Source: Nitrospira sp. bin75 (lineage in GTDB: Bacteria; Nitrospirota; Nitrospiria; Nitrospirales; UBA8639). Taken from it: a stretch of DNA of 64,000 nucleotides. Where the stretch lies: contig MPMZ01000002.1 in assembly GCA_002238765.1 (NCBI GenBank), forward strand, positions 45,149-109,148, read 5' to 3'. Of the stretch, positions 27,113 to 35,705 are shown piece after piece. Position 1 is the first letter of the stretch. Each line of letters opens with the position of its first letter. Under the pieces are notes generated by a model, which was not told where the DNA came from, ran no database searches, and saw nothing but the letters and a program-made list of their open reading frames with translations. The translations under genes were made by a program, and so were the position numbers.

Positions 27113-28708
27113 ATGGGTCAGTTGGCTTTACTGGCAACCCTGTTTGCCCCGTTCCTCGGTGCCATCGCGTTGCTGTTTGTTCCCAATCGCGAGCCGCTGC
27201 TGGTGCGTGCCGTGGCCGCGACCTCCGCCGGGACGGCGCTGCTCGCATCCCTGTACGTCTTCATGGCCTACGATCCCGACGAGGGCGGTTTTCAATTCAT
27301 CACCAATTGGGCGTGGTCCGAGGAACTGGGCATCGGGTTTCACATCGGGGTGGATGGAATCGGGGCTCCCTTGGTCTTTGCCTCGGCCATTTTGCTGTTT
27401 GCGGGCATTTTCATCTCGTGGCACATCAAGGATCGCACCAAGGAATTTTACATCTTCCTGTTGATCCTGGCGGCGGCGACCATCGGGGTGTTCATGTCGC
27501 TCGACCTGTTCTTCCTCTACTTCTTTTATGAAATGTCGGTGTTGCCCATGTACGTGTTGTTGGGCGTGTGGGGGAGTCATACCAAAGGGTATTTGAGCAT
27601 GACCGATTCCGAGGGTCGCAAGCTCCGTGATTCGGTTGGGTTCATCCTGAATTTCGGGTCGAACAGTAAAGAGTACGCCGCGATGAAACTCACGCTGTTC
27701 CTCTCGGCGGGGGCGGTGATGGCGTTGATGGGCATCCTGCTGATTTACCATTTTTCGCCCGTGCACACGTTCAATATCCTCGTGCTGCGGGAAGTGGCCC
27801 ATTTCGACGGTACGCTGGCGACGATCATTTGGGTGTTGGTCTTTTTCGGTTTTGCCTCCATCGCGCCGATCTGGCCTCTGCATTCCTGGTCTCCCGTCGG
27901 CCACGCCGCGGCCCCGGCCGCGACCAGCATGTTGCACGCCGGCGTGCTGATGAAACTCGGCCATTTCTCCATCATTCGCGTGGCCTATGAAATCCTTCCC
28001 GACGCCACGCGGGAACTCATGCCCATCGCCGCGGTGCTGTGCGTGTTCAGCATCATCTACGGCGGGTTCGTCGCGTATTACGCCAAGGACACGAAGTACG
28101 TGATCGGCTATTCCAGTTCCAGTCACATGGGCTACGTGTTCCTGGGCATGGCCGCCCTGGATTACATCAGCCTGACCGGCGCGGTGATCTACATGTTCGC
28201 GCACGCCTTGGCCACGGGCATGCTCTTCGCCATGGCGGGCTGGGTCTATGACCAGACGCATACACGGGACATTCCGTCCCTGGGCGGACTGGTCAAGAAC
28301 ATGCCGTTCCTGGCCGGGGCCTTTGTCATCGCGTGTATGGCATCGGTGGGGATGCCGGGCACCGTGAACTTCATCGCCGAAATCATGATTATCGTCGGCG
28401 CATGGGAGAAATATCCCTTCCAGGTGGTGGTGGCCGTGCTGGGGATCGTGTTGACGATGGCCTATCTCTTTAAAATGATGCGCGGGCTGTTCTATGGACA
28501 AATGTCGCCGGAATATGCGCATGCCCGTGACACGTCGCAATGGGTGGATCGCCTTCCGCTGCTCCTGATGATCGGCTGCAGCATCTTCTTCGGCATCTTC
28601 CCCATGCACTTTTATAACGTCGTCCGTTCGACCGTCGTGCCGATGCTGGATCGAATTAACCAAGTGGCCCCGGTGGTCACCCAAAACACCACGGGGCTGT
28701 TGCCGTAA
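27113..28708 (+). CDS. nuoM: NADH-quinone oxidoreductase subunit M, second copy
   Basis: 531 residues. Antiporter-like core with DLFFLYFFYEMSVLPMYVLLGVWG (conserved Glu), APIWPLHSWSPVGHAAAPAATSMLHAGVLMKLG and DTKYVIGYSSSSHMGYVFLG. It diverges clearly from the first copy: the helix-7 motif usually KxPxxPFHTWLPDAH is PIWPLHSWSPVGHAAAP, and a ~25-residue polar loop (TDSEGRKLRDSVGFILNFGSNSKEY) is inserted after the Glu helix. These are features of the extra subunit of 2M complexes. Lies between the first nuoM and nuoN. Confidence 0.93.
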   Translation: MGQLALLATLFAPFLGAIALLFVPNREPLLVRAVAATSAGTALLASLYVFMAYDPDEGGFQFITNWAWSEELGIGFHIGVDGIGAPLVFASAILLFAGIFISWHIKDRTKEFYIFLLILAAATIGVFMSLDLFFLYFFYEMSVLPMYVLLGVWGSHTKGYLSMTDSEGRKLRDSVGFILNFGSNSKEYAAMKLTLFLSAGAVMALMGILLIYHFSPVHTFNILVLREVAHFDGTLATIIWVLVFFGFASIAPIWPLHSWSPVGHAAAPAATSMLHAGVLMKLGHFSIIRVAYEILPDATRELMPIAAVLCVFSIIYGGFVAYYAKDTKYVIGYSSSSHMGYVFLGMAALDYISLTGAVIYMFAHALATGMLFAMAGWVYDQTHTRDIPSLGGLVKNMPFLAGAFVIACMASVGMPGTVNFIAEIMIIVGAWEKYPFQVVVAVLGIVLTMAYLFKMMRGLFYGQMSPEYAHARDTSQWVDRLPLLLMIGCSIFFGIFPMHFYNVVRSTVVPMLDRINQVAPVVTQNTTGLLP

Positions 28709-28714
28709 CCCGTC

Positions 28715-30214
28715 ATGACCTTCGACCTCACGCTATCGGGCTCAGACCTTCTTCTCCTGGCACCGGAAATTTTTCTCACGATCTGGTTGTGCGTGGTGTT
28801 GGCCGTCGACTTTACCTACAAACAGATCGACCACGAAAAACTGGCCTACCTGAGCGTGGGAGGCGTCATCGCCACGCTGATCAACCTGATCTGGTTCGAT
28901 TACACCGGAGTCCAGGGTGCCTTGTTCAAAGACATGTTTGTCCTGGATGGGGTGGCGATCTTCTTCAAGATATTGGTGTTGATCTCCACGGCGATGGTCC
29001 TGCTGGCTTCGATCGATTACGTCAAATCGTTCAAATTTTTCAGGGGCGAATATTATTTCCTGGTCATGATGTCGGCCTTGGGCATGATGTTCATGGCTTC
29101 GGCGCAGGACCTGCTCTCCGTGTTCGTCACGCTGGAATTTTCCACCTTCGGGTTTTACGTCCTGGTGGCATATCTGCGGGAAGATCAGAAATCCAGCGAA
29201 GCGGGGCTGAAGTTCTTCATCCTGGGCGTGTTCGCCGCGGGGTTGCTCGCGTATGGCATCAGTCTCGTCTATGGAGAAACGGGCACGCTGATATTTTCTG
29301 AAATGACGTCGGCGCCCGGCAGCTATGGGTTGGCCATCGGCTTCATCATGATCTTCGCGGCCCTGGGCTTCAAAATCGGCGCCGTCCCGTTTCACTCCTG
29401 GATTCCCGATACCTACCAGGGGGCGCCCACGCCCGTCACCGCCTTTCTGTCGATCGCACCCAAAGCGGCGGCGTTAGCCATTCTCATCAGAATGTTCTAC
29501 GTCGCGCTCGCGACGTTTAAACCCACGTGGGTCCTCCTGTTCGTCGTGGCCTCCATCCTGTCCATGACCTACGGCAACATCGTGGCCATCGCCCAGAAAA
29601 ACATCAAACGGTTACTCGCTTATTCCGGCATCGCGCAAATCGGCAACGTCATGATCGGCCTGGCGGCCGGAACCAAACGGGGCAGTGACGCGATACTCTT
29701 TTATTTGCTCACCTACCTGTTTGCCAACCTGGGCGCCTTTGCCGTCGTCATCGGCGTCAGCAACCGGATCAAGAGCGATGAAATCGAAGATTACAACGGG
29801 TTGAATCGACGGTCACCGTTTCTCGCGGCCGCCATGCTGCTTTTTCTGTTGTCACTCGCCGGCGTGCCGCCGCTCGCGGGATTCATCGGCAAACTCTATA
29901 TCTTCGTCGCGGCCATCGAAGAGGAACTCTACACGCTGCTGATCGTCGGGCTGATCAACATCGTGATCTCCATGTACTATTACCTGGTCGTGGTCAAGAA
30001 GATGTACATCAACGAACCCCACGACCCCACGCCGCTCTCGGTCTCGACCCCACTGAAGACCGTCATCTTCGTCGGTATCGCCGGCACCCTGCTGCTGGGG
30101 ATTTACCCCAAACCCTTCATCGACTGGGCCGTTTCCGCCACCCTGATGTTCTCCAATCTGGCGGCTCCAACAGCCTCAGCCCCTGCCGTGTTGACGTCCC
30201 TGGCGGGCGGATAA
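28715..30214 (+). CDS. nuoN: NADH-quinone oxidoreductase subunit N
   Basis: 499 residues, antiporter-like. NuoN motifs: LLSVFVTLEFSTFGFYVLVAYLRED, KIGAVPFHSWIPDTYQGAPTPVTAFLSIAPKAAALAILIR, KNIKRLLAYSGIAQIGNVMIGL and LAGVPPLAGFIGKLYIF. It ends the operon. The 200 bases after it contain a CT/GA-rich stretch (about 30240-30285) and no gene. Confidence 0.95.
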   Translation: MTFDLTLSGSDLLLLAPEIFLTIWLCVVLAVDFTYKQIDHEKLAYLSVGGVIATLINLIWFDYTGVQGALFKDMFVLDGVAIFFKILVLISTAMVLLASIDYVKSFKFFRGEYYFLVMMSALGMMFMASAQDLLSVFVTLEFSTFGFYVLVAYLREDQKSSEAGLKFFILGVFAAGLLAYGISLVYGETGTLIFSEMTSAPGSYGLAIGFIMIFAALGFKIGAVPFHSWIPDTYQGAPTPVTAFLSIAPKAAALAILIRMFYVALATFKPTWVLLFVVASILSMTYGNIVAIAQKNIKRLLAYSGIAQIGNVMIGLAAGTKRGSDAILFYLLTYLFANLGAFAVVIGVSNRIKSDEIEDYNGLNRRSPFLAAAMLLFLLSLAGVPPLAGFIGKLYIFVAAIEEELYTLLIVGLINIVISMYYYLVVVKKMYINEPHDPTPLSVSTPLKTVIFVGIAGTLLLGIYPKPFIDWAVSATLMFSNLAAPTASAPAVLTSLAGG

Positions 30215-30404
30215 CGACTCAATCATTCGTTGACAAGAAAACCCTCGCCCCTGGTGGGAGAGGGTAGGGTGAGGGGGATGGGAGGCGTCATGAGGCATGG
30301 TCCTGCCCTTGAGCCGGGATGAGGCGGTTCAAACTACTGCAAAAAGTTTGAATTTATTGTGTCTGTGCGTCAACTGACAAGCTCTTTTGTTGTCTGCATG
30401 TATA

Positions 30405-30433
30405 TTGACTATATTCCATATTTATAATATATA
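30405..30433 (+). promoter_or_regulatory. Candidate sigma-70 promoter, near-leaderless
   Basis: TTGACT (30405-30410), 17 bases, TATATA (30428-30433), in a strongly AT-rich stretch. The ATG chosen for the ATPase is at 30442, eight bases past the -10 element. Confidence 0.55.
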
Positions 30434-30441
30434 TGTGGAGT

Positions 30442-31623
30442 ATGTATGAGAGAAAGCTCCAGTTAGCCGGTCTGTTAAAGCAGAAGAAATCCGCTTTTCT
30501 GTTCGGACCCAGGGGTGTGGGTAAGACCATGTTGGCGCAGGATTATCTGAGCCGCGTCCAACACGCGGAAAGCATCGACTTGTTGAGCTTGGATGTCTAT
30601 CGACGCTACATCGCCGAACCCGGTCTGTTTCGTCTGGAAATAGAGCAACGACTGCGGGATATCCCTGCAAAAGATACACTGACCGTTCTTGTCGATGAAG
30701 TGCAAAAATTACCCGGGCTGCTTGACGAAGTGCATTACCTGATCGAGCGGCACAAGGTTCAATTTCTGCTGACCGGTTCCAGTGCCAGAAAACTCAAGCG
30801 TTCAGGTGCCAATCTCCTGGCCGGACGGGCATGGACACTCAAGTTACATCCGCTAAGCTCACAGGAGCTTGCGCTTGATCTGCGCAAGGCACTGACCATC
30901 GGTACGTTGCCCGGCATTTATCAGGAACCCTCATTATCGGCAAAGCGATCATTGAAGGCCTACGTGGAAACCTATCTCAGGGAAGAGGTGATGCAGGAAT
31001 CGTTGGTCAGGAAGATAGACCATTTTATTCGTTTGCTTGACGTTGCCGGACAGGTGAATGGTGAGCCCCTCAACTTCACGGCCATTGCCAGGGACACTGG
31101 CGTCAGCGTGAAAACGGCTCAGGAGTATTTCGACATATTGGCAGACACGTTGATTGCTTTCCGTATAGATGGCTGGAGTTATTCGGTGCGCAAGCAATTA
31201 CGCCAAAGCCCCAAGTATTATTTCTTTGATTGTGGAGTATTGAACGCGGTTAGAGGTGAACTACGGACTGAATTGAAACCAAGCAGCTATCGATATGGAA
31301 AGCTGTTTGAAACGTTCATCGTCAACGAGCTGATCAGGGCCAATGACTACAATGAGGCAGGCTATCGTTTCCATTATTGGCGAACAAATGCCGGCATGGA
31401 AGTCGATCTGGTGATGACACGTGGTCCGGACGACGTGCCCAAGGCGGTTGAAATCAAATCGCAAACTTCGCCCCAAGAATCAGACTTGAAAGGACTCATT
31501 GCATTTGCGTCGGAAAACAACAAAGCGAATTTGTTTTGCCTCTGTCAAACGCCACGTAAATATGCCCTTGGTTCGATACAGGTTTTGCCCTGGCAGAAAG
31601 GCATAGACGTCCTGCTTCAATAA
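30442..31623 (+). CDS. ATP-binding protein, AAA_14 plus DUF4143
   Basis: 393 residues from ATG 30442 (ATG 30433 lies within the -10 element). The Walker A GPRGVGKT is at 22-29, Walker B-like LTVLVDEVQKLPGLLDEVHYLI follows, with sensor FLLTGSSARKLKRSGANLLAGRA. The C-terminal half is the DUF4143 domain with a restriction-nuclease-like core (FHYWRTNAGMEVDLVMTRG...KAVEIKSQTSP). Such proteins are common, often mobile, and of unclear function. It opens the accessory island after nuoN and has its own promoter. The 3' end lies inside a ~50-base repeat found again at 32071. Confidence 0.85.
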   Translation: MYERKLQLAGLLKQKKSAFLFGPRGVGKTMLAQDYLSRVQHAESIDLLSLDVYRRYIAEPGLFRLEIEQRLRDIPAKDTLTVLVDEVQKLPGLLDEVHYLIERHKVQFLLTGSSARKLKRSGANLLAGRAWTLKLHPLSSQELALDLRKALTIGTLPGIYQEPSLSAKRSLKAYVETYLREEVMQESLVRKIDHFIRLLDVAGQVNGEPLNFTAIARDTGVSVKTAQEYFDILADTLIAFRIDGWSYSVRKQLRQSPKYYFFDCGVLNAVRGELRTELKPSSYRYGKLFETFIVNELIRANDYNEAGYRFHYWRTNAGMEVDLVMTRGPDDVPKAVEIKSQTSPQESDLKGLIAFASENNKANLFCLCQTPRKYALGSIQVLPWQKGIDVLLQ

Positions 31624-31660
31624 TAAGCCATGCCGTGAATCACGGCTGTCGTTTGCATGG
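31609..31660 (+). repeat. Imperfect direct repeat, copy 1
   Basis: Contains GTCCTGCTTCAA, then AATAAGCCATGCCGTG, TCAC, CTGTCGTTTGCAT. It spans the last codons of the ATPase gene. Copy 2 (32071-32117) follows the YdeI-like gene, so the two copies bracket a ~460-base segment. Confidence 0.75.
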
Positions 31661-31680
31661 TACGGCATCAGAAGAGTATG

Positions 31681-31759
31681 TCGGATTAGCGAAGCGTAAT
31701 CCGACACCTTCCCTCTTCGTCGATCAGGGAAGATGTCAGGTTACGCTTCGCTAACCTGA
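31681..31759. repeat. Pair of related hairpins
   Basis: Hairpin 1 (31681-31704) has arms TCGGATTA/TAATCCGA with loop GCGAAGCG. Hairpin 2 (31736-31759) has arms TCAGGTTA/TAACCTGA with loop CGCTTCGC, the reverse complement of the first loop. A relative is at 61554-61579. They look like REP-type dispersed palindromes. Confidence 0.7.
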
Positions 31760-31819
31760 CCTACGGGGCTATAGCGGGCAACCTGATTAATAGTTGCGTG
31801 CTGGTGAGGAAACAGACAG

Positions 31820-32068
31820 ATGGGCGGGGACTTTTCCAAACTGAAGCGGCCGCGATACGCTATGCCGGAATTTGTCAGACAGGCCCTGGACGAAATGGGC
31901 TTGATGGAAGCCTATCAAAAGCGACCCGCGTATCAGCAGAATGACTACGTCGGTTGGATAAACCGCGCCAAGCGTCAGGAGACGAAAGAAAAACGGCTGC
32001 GCCAGATGCTTGAGGAACTCGAAAGAGGCGGCGTCTACATGAAGATGAAACACCCGGCATCGGCGTAG
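31820..32068 (+). CDS. YdeI/OmpD-associated family protein
   Basis: 82 residues. The pattern MPEFVRQALDEMGLMEAYQKRPAYQQNDYVGWINRAKRQETKEKRLRQMLEELERG is that of the YdeI/OmdA C-terminal domain, here as a stand-alone short form. Longer relatives have been linked to bacteriocin or peptide resistance; a role here is unknown. It lies between two ~50-base direct repeats, as if carried as a small cassette. Confidence 0.75.
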   Translation: MGGDFSKLKRPRYAMPEFVRQALDEMGLMEAYQKRPAYQQNDYVGWINRAKRQETKEKRLRQMLEELERGGVYMKMKHPASA

Positions 32069-32070
32069 AA

Positions 32071-32117
32071 GTCCTGCTTCAAGATAAGCCATGCCGTGTC
32101 ACTCCTGTCATTGGCAT
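32071..32117 (+). repeat. Imperfect direct repeat, copy 2
   Basis: Matches 31609-31660 (GTCCTGCTTCAA, ATAAGCCATGCCGTG, TCAC, CTGTC). It begins two bases after the YdeI-like stop codon. Confidence 0.75.
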
Positions 32118-32182
32118 AGCTTGGTCGTTGTAGGAAATGAAGTAGCTATAGATCTGATAGATACTCGAAAAGGAGAAAGAAG

Positions 32183-33067
32183 ATGAGCACGCTCTGGCGA
32201 ATATACTGTATGGAAAATGAATATCCTGGGATGTGGCAACGTTGGTTCAAAGAACAATGTGTTGCTGTTGGCTGGGCGAGTCAATGGGGTTATCCACTTG
32301 ATGGAGAGATTGACGGAAATAAACCGCAAGCATGGAGAAATGCACGGAAGAAGATCAAAAATATGGCCATTGGAGATTATGTCGTAGTTGCATTAAGAAA
32401 TTATCGCGTTGGGTGTATTGGACAAATTACGGGCAAGGCAATAAGGGATGATGAGTGGGATCCATTGGTTCCCCGGAGCCTTGCCATCAAAGACATGGAA
32501 GACGGAGATATGGGGCGAAGAATTTTCGTAAGGTGGGAGCTTACTACTGGACCAGATAATCAAGATCTGGTTGTTCAGTTACCTGAAGGAAAGAGATTCA
32601 AAGAGGTGATGGGAACCGTAGCAAAAATATCTTCAATGAAAGTCGACCAATTGCGAAAGATTATGAATGACCCGAAAAATTGGGTCAATTTGCTCGGAAA
32701 GTTCGGCTATGAAAAAACATTATCAGATTATATAGGAAATTACCCAAACCGCCTTGAGGATGGATTGCTTCCATATTCCTACCGAAAAACGCGGGAGAAT
32801 CGTTTCAAAGATGGAAGCCGTTCGGATGTTCTACTGATTGATAGATCTAATAGAGCCGTAGTCGTTGAATGCAAACAACATTCACCATCAGTTGATAACA
32901 TAAAACAGTTACGGCGTTATATGAAACGTCTACAAAGAGAAACAGGAAAAGATCCAAGAGGTATACTTGTCCACGGTGGTGCGCCAAAAATTTCACCTGA
33001 AGTGATCACTGAAGCAGAGAGACCACCACGAGTCGAGATTGTAAGAGAGGTGGCTCGGTTTCTTTGA
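32183..33067 (+). CDS. EVE-like domain fused to NucS/DUF91-like nuclease
   Basis: 294 residues. Residues 1-125 resemble an EVE/PUA-like module (IYCMENEYPGMWQRWFKEQCVAVGWA...ARKKIKNMAIGDYVVVALRNYRVGCIGQITG), a fold that reads modified bases. Residues 170-290 look like the NucS nuclease domain: EKTLSDYIGNYPNRLEDGL, then D215 in RSDVLLID and E229/K231 in VVVECKQHSP, a complete PD-(D/E)XK site. The combination suggests restriction of modified DNA, inferred from the domains. The gene is AT-rich compared with its surroundings. Its stop codon is the TGA that opens the IS3 element, so the original end was probably nine codons further. Confidence 0.7.
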   Translation: MSTLWRIYCMENEYPGMWQRWFKEQCVAVGWASQWGYPLDGEIDGNKPQAWRNARKKIKNMAIGDYVVVALRNYRVGCIGQITGKAIRDDEWDPLVPRSLAIKDMEDGDMGRRIFVRWELTTGPDNQDLVVQLPEGKRFKEVMGTVAKISSMKVDQLRKIMNDPKNWVNLLGKFGYEKTLSDYIGNYPNRLEDGLLPYSYRKTRENRFKDGSRSDVLLIDRSNRAVVVECKQHSPSVDNIKQLRRYMKRLQRETGKDPRGILVHGGAPKISPEVITEAERPPRVEIVREVARFL

Positions 33068-33106
33068 ACAGTTGGCAGGCTGTCGATAAGTGGCTCTCCG
33101 CTCTGG

Positions 33107-33937
33107 TTATGCCGCCGCCGGGATTGGCTTGGGCTGGTTGCCATAGGCTTGATCGGGCGTTTGCCCGCCAAGGGCTGAATGCGGTCTCTGTCGATTATAG
33201 AATGCCAGATAGCGGCCCAGCCCGCTCCGAGCCTCCGAGACGCTTCGGTAGGCGCGCAGGTAGACCTCCTCGTCTGTGATCGTCCGCCAGAGCCGTTCGA
33301 CAAAGACATTGTCGCGCCACGCGCCCTTGCCGTCCATGCTGATGGCAATCTTGGCGTCCTGCAAGGCCTGGAGAAAGGCCAGAGAGGTGAACTGGCTGCC
33401 CTGATCCGTGTTCATGATCTCAGGCCTCCCATGGCGAGCGAGCGCGTCGCTCAACGCCTCCACGCACGGCCCCGTCTCCAGCGTCATCGAAAGCCGCCAC
33501 GCGAGCACCTTGCGGCTGAACCAGTCAACGACCGCCACCAGATACACAACCCCCCGCGCCATGGGGACATAGGTGATGTCCATCGCCCAGACGTGGTTCG
33601 GGCGGGTGACGGCCACCTTCCTTAACAGATAGGGATAAATCTGAGGGCCCGGCGTCGGGTGTGACGTGGCGGGGCGCCGATACAGCGCCGCGATCCCCAT
33701 CCGCTTCATCAGGGTGGCGACATGGAGACGGCCCACCTCATGGCCTTTCTGCCGGAGTAAGTCGCGCAGCATCCGGCCGCCGGCAAAGGGATACTCCATG
33801 TGCAACTCATCAAGTTGACGCATCAAGGCCACATCGGCGGCAACGGGGGGACGGCGTTGGTAGTAGACGCTGCCGCGACTCATCCCCAGCAGCCGGGCCT
33901 GGCGACTGAGACTCAACCGATGTGCCCGATCGATCAT
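33107..33937 (-). CDS. IS3-family transposase OrfB (DDE integrase)
   Basis: 276 residues. HTH_21-like N-terminus (RLSLSRQARLLGMSRGSVYYQRR), then the DDE catalytic core: WAMDITYVP, NTDQGSQFTS and NVFVERLWRTITDEEVY, spaced as in the rve integrase fold. Ends with YNRQRPHSALGGQTPDQAY. It overlaps orfA by four bases (ATGA). No A6G slippery site is seen, so translational coupling is more likely than frameshifting. Appears intact. Confidence 0.9.
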   Translation of the reverse strand: MIDRAHRLSLSRQARLLGMSRGSVYYQRRPPVAADVALMRQLDELHMEYPFAGGRMLRDLLRQKGHEVGRLHVATLMKRMGIAALYRRPATSHPTPGPQIYPYLLRKVAVTRPNHVWAMDITYVPMARGVVYLVAVVDWFSRKVLAWRLSMTLETGPCVEALSDALARHGRPEIMNTDQGSQFTSLAFLQALQDAKIAISMDGKGAWRDNVFVERLWRTITDEEVYLRAYRSVSEARSGLGRYLAFYNRQRPHSALGGQTPDQAYGNQPKPIPAAA

Positions 33938-34245
33938 CGTCTTGCGCTCGGCAACAGACCGGCCTTGCTGAGCGCACCCGCTAAAAAATCGTTCTCCAGG
34001 GTCAGTTGCCCAATCTTCGCATGCAACGCGGTCACGTCACTCTCCGATACGGCCGCCTTCTTCACCCCGCCGTCGAAGACCTCGGGCACGCCGGCCAGCA
34101 GGTGCTCCTTCCACTGCTTGATCTGGTTCGGATGCACGTCGAACTGCTGGGCGAGTTCCGACAGCGTCTGTTCTCCGCGGATGGCCGCCAGCGCCACCTT
34201 GGCCTTCAAAGCCGGACTATGGTTTCGGCGTAGTCGTCTCGTCAT
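33934..34245 (-). CDS. IS3-family transposase OrfA
   Basis: 103 residues. Helix-turn-helix (SPALKAKVALAAIRGEQTLSELAQQFDVHPNQIKQWKEHLLAG) followed by a leucine-zipper-like helix (VTALHAKIGQLTLENDFLAGAL). It binds the element's ends and partners OrfB. Confidence 0.9.
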   Translation of the reverse strand: MTRRLRRNHSPALKAKVALAAIRGEQTLSELAQQFDVHPNQIKQWKEHLLAGVPEVFDGGVKKAAVSESDVTALHAKIGQLTLENDFLAGALSKAGLLPSARR

Positions 34246-34308
34246 GGGTCCTCCTCATTCACGGCAATCATGCCGCTCGTGAGCAGCAATGTCACTTATC
34301 CCCCTTGT

Positions 34309-34806
34309 TCAAATTTCCCGAGCCACCTCTGATAAAATCGGAACAAATTTGTTGTCAATAATTCTATAGCCAACTTTCGAGTCCCCCAGGACTCTGTTAA
34401 TTGCTGATGTGAGAGATTCTGCTTTTTCCTTGCTGTAAATTTCATCTAACTCCTCACATTCATAAACATAGGTACATTTATTCAGCAGGTATTCAACAAA
34501 ATCGAAAACTCTATACCATGAGTCATCACTAAGCAGCATACTCCTAAGAAAAACCGCGCAATCGCTCATGCACGTATATTCATCTATAGGCCTTGAAAAA
34601 AATTCAGCCCAAAAATGATGCTGATGGACAAAATCCCATACCGAATCATAAAAAGTATCATCAGAAGACTCAAAACCAGGAGTATGTAAAAAGGCGTGAA
34701 TCTGGTTGTAGATTTTATTTCTTGTTTCAGTATTCTTTATGTCAGCCTGATAAACTTTCATTGGCACAAAACCTTCTCTCTCCGAGAAAGGTTTGTAATC
34801 ACTCAT
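34309..34806 (-). CDS. AbiJ N-terminal domain 4-like protein, truncated by the IS
   Basis: 165 residues from ATG 34806. The helical pattern with RNKIYNQIHAFLHTPG, FWAEFFSRPIDEYT, WYRVFDFVEYLL, and INRVLGDSKVGYRIIDNKFVPI matches AbiJ_N4, the N-terminal module of abortive-infection-type proteins. In such proteins a second effector domain follows; here the frame ends at VAREI with a TGA that belongs to the IS3 inverted repeat. So the protein is probably a remnant. AT-rich, unlike the core genome. Confidence 0.65.
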   Translation of the reverse strand: MSDYKPFSEREGFVPMKVYQADIKNTETRNKIYNQIHAFLHTPGFESSDDTFYDSVWDFVHQHHFWAEFFSRPIDEYTCMSDCAVFLRSMLLSDDSWYRVFDFVEYLLNKCTYVYECEELDEIYSKEKAESLTSAINRVLGDSKVGYRIIDNKFVPILSEVAREI

Positions 34807-34901
34807 TTCCCCCACCTCATCTGTATTAATGCCGTAGTTGATACAGCTTTGAAAACTTTCCTTATACGATTACTACTCAAACCAAGCCTGAGACGTTATT
34901 G

Positions 34902-35618
34902 CTACCGAAGCATGCTTGGCAATTCGCCCATATTGGCAATACAGGGTATTGCGCCACCTTTTCCCGTTCCCTCTCGATCCAGAAGCACACCAGCCAGGTT
35001 GGCATTGGTGGCTCCCTCAAAGTCTTCCTTCGGGTCATCCCCCACGTGCAGGGCCTCTTCCGGCTCGACCACGTGTTGATCCAAGGCATGCCGAAAGATC
35101 TTCGGAGACGGCTTGGCCGACCCGGCGAGACTGGAAATCGTGATGGAATCAAAAAAGCGCTCCAACCCCAACGCCCGGACAACTTCAAAAAACCGCGTAT
35201 CGAAATTGGAGATGACCCCAAGCTCATAGCCTTGCGAGCGCAATTGCTGAAGCACCTCCGGTACTTCGGAATAAATTTCCCACGCATCCGCCCTGCCGAA
35301 GGCTGCATAGACTTCATCGAAATAGTCGTCGAACCCCTCAAACATGCCAACGCGATAAAATACCGCGTGCACGATGTCAAACCACCAGAGTCTTTCGCAT
35401 TGTTTGAGTTTTTCCGGCTGCTCCACGGCAAAGATCGGCGGGGGAGCTTGGCGAAAGGCGTCCTTGAACGCCTGGTTCACCTTGGTCACCATCTCCACCG
35501 AACGGGGTACGCCATATTTTTCAGCATACCGCAGATAGACATCCCCGACGGAACCCTTGACGTGAAACAGAGTTCCAACGGCATCGAAAAACACCACCTT
35601 TATGCGCGTCATCGGCAT
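34902..35618 (-). CDS. HAD-superfamily hydrolase (subfamily IA)
   Basis: 238 residues from ATG 35618 (a second ATG is at 35612, and a GTG at 35654 is also possible). Motifs in order: FFDAVGTLF with the nucleophile Asp, VISNFD, KPSPKIFRHAL with the lysine, and HVGDDPKEDFEGATNANLAGVLLDR. A helical cap sits between motifs I and II. A phosphatase for a small metabolite is likely; substrate unknown. GC content returns to that of the core genome here. Confidence 0.85.
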   Translation of the reverse strand: MPMTRIKVVFFDAVGTLFHVKGSVGDVYLRYAEKYGVPRSVEMVTKVNQAFKDAFRQAPPPIFAVEQPEKLKQCERLWWFDIVHAVFYRVGMFEGFDDYFDEVYAAFGRADAWEIYSEVPEVLQQLRSQGYELGVISNFDTRFFEVVRALGLERFFDSITISSLAGSAKPSPKIFRHALDQHVVEPEEALHVGDDPKEDFEGATNANLAGVLLDREGTGKGGAIPCIANMGELPSMLR

Positions 35619-35705
35619 GTTGATCGAATTGGTCAATAAACCAAGGGCAGGCACGTCCCTGCCCAGATCAGGGATGGCGACTACAAGAGATAGAAAAGGA
35701 GGGGC

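Larger units (their letters stand above)
33065..34311 (-). mobile_element. IS3-family insertion sequence
   Basis: About 1,247 bases bounded by TGAACA and TGTTCA, with a further shared GATAAGTG near both ends. It carries overlapping orfA and orfB on the minus strand. No clear target duplication is visible. It has landed in the loop of a 13-bp inverted repeat (33046-33058 and 34318-34330) between two convergent genes. Confidence 0.85.

Noticed and set aside
27128..28684. 518-residue open frame antisense to the second nuoM
   Set aside because: It lies wholly opposite a well-conserved nuo gene; the His/Arg/Gln-rich translation is what GC-rich membrane-protein codons give on the other strand.
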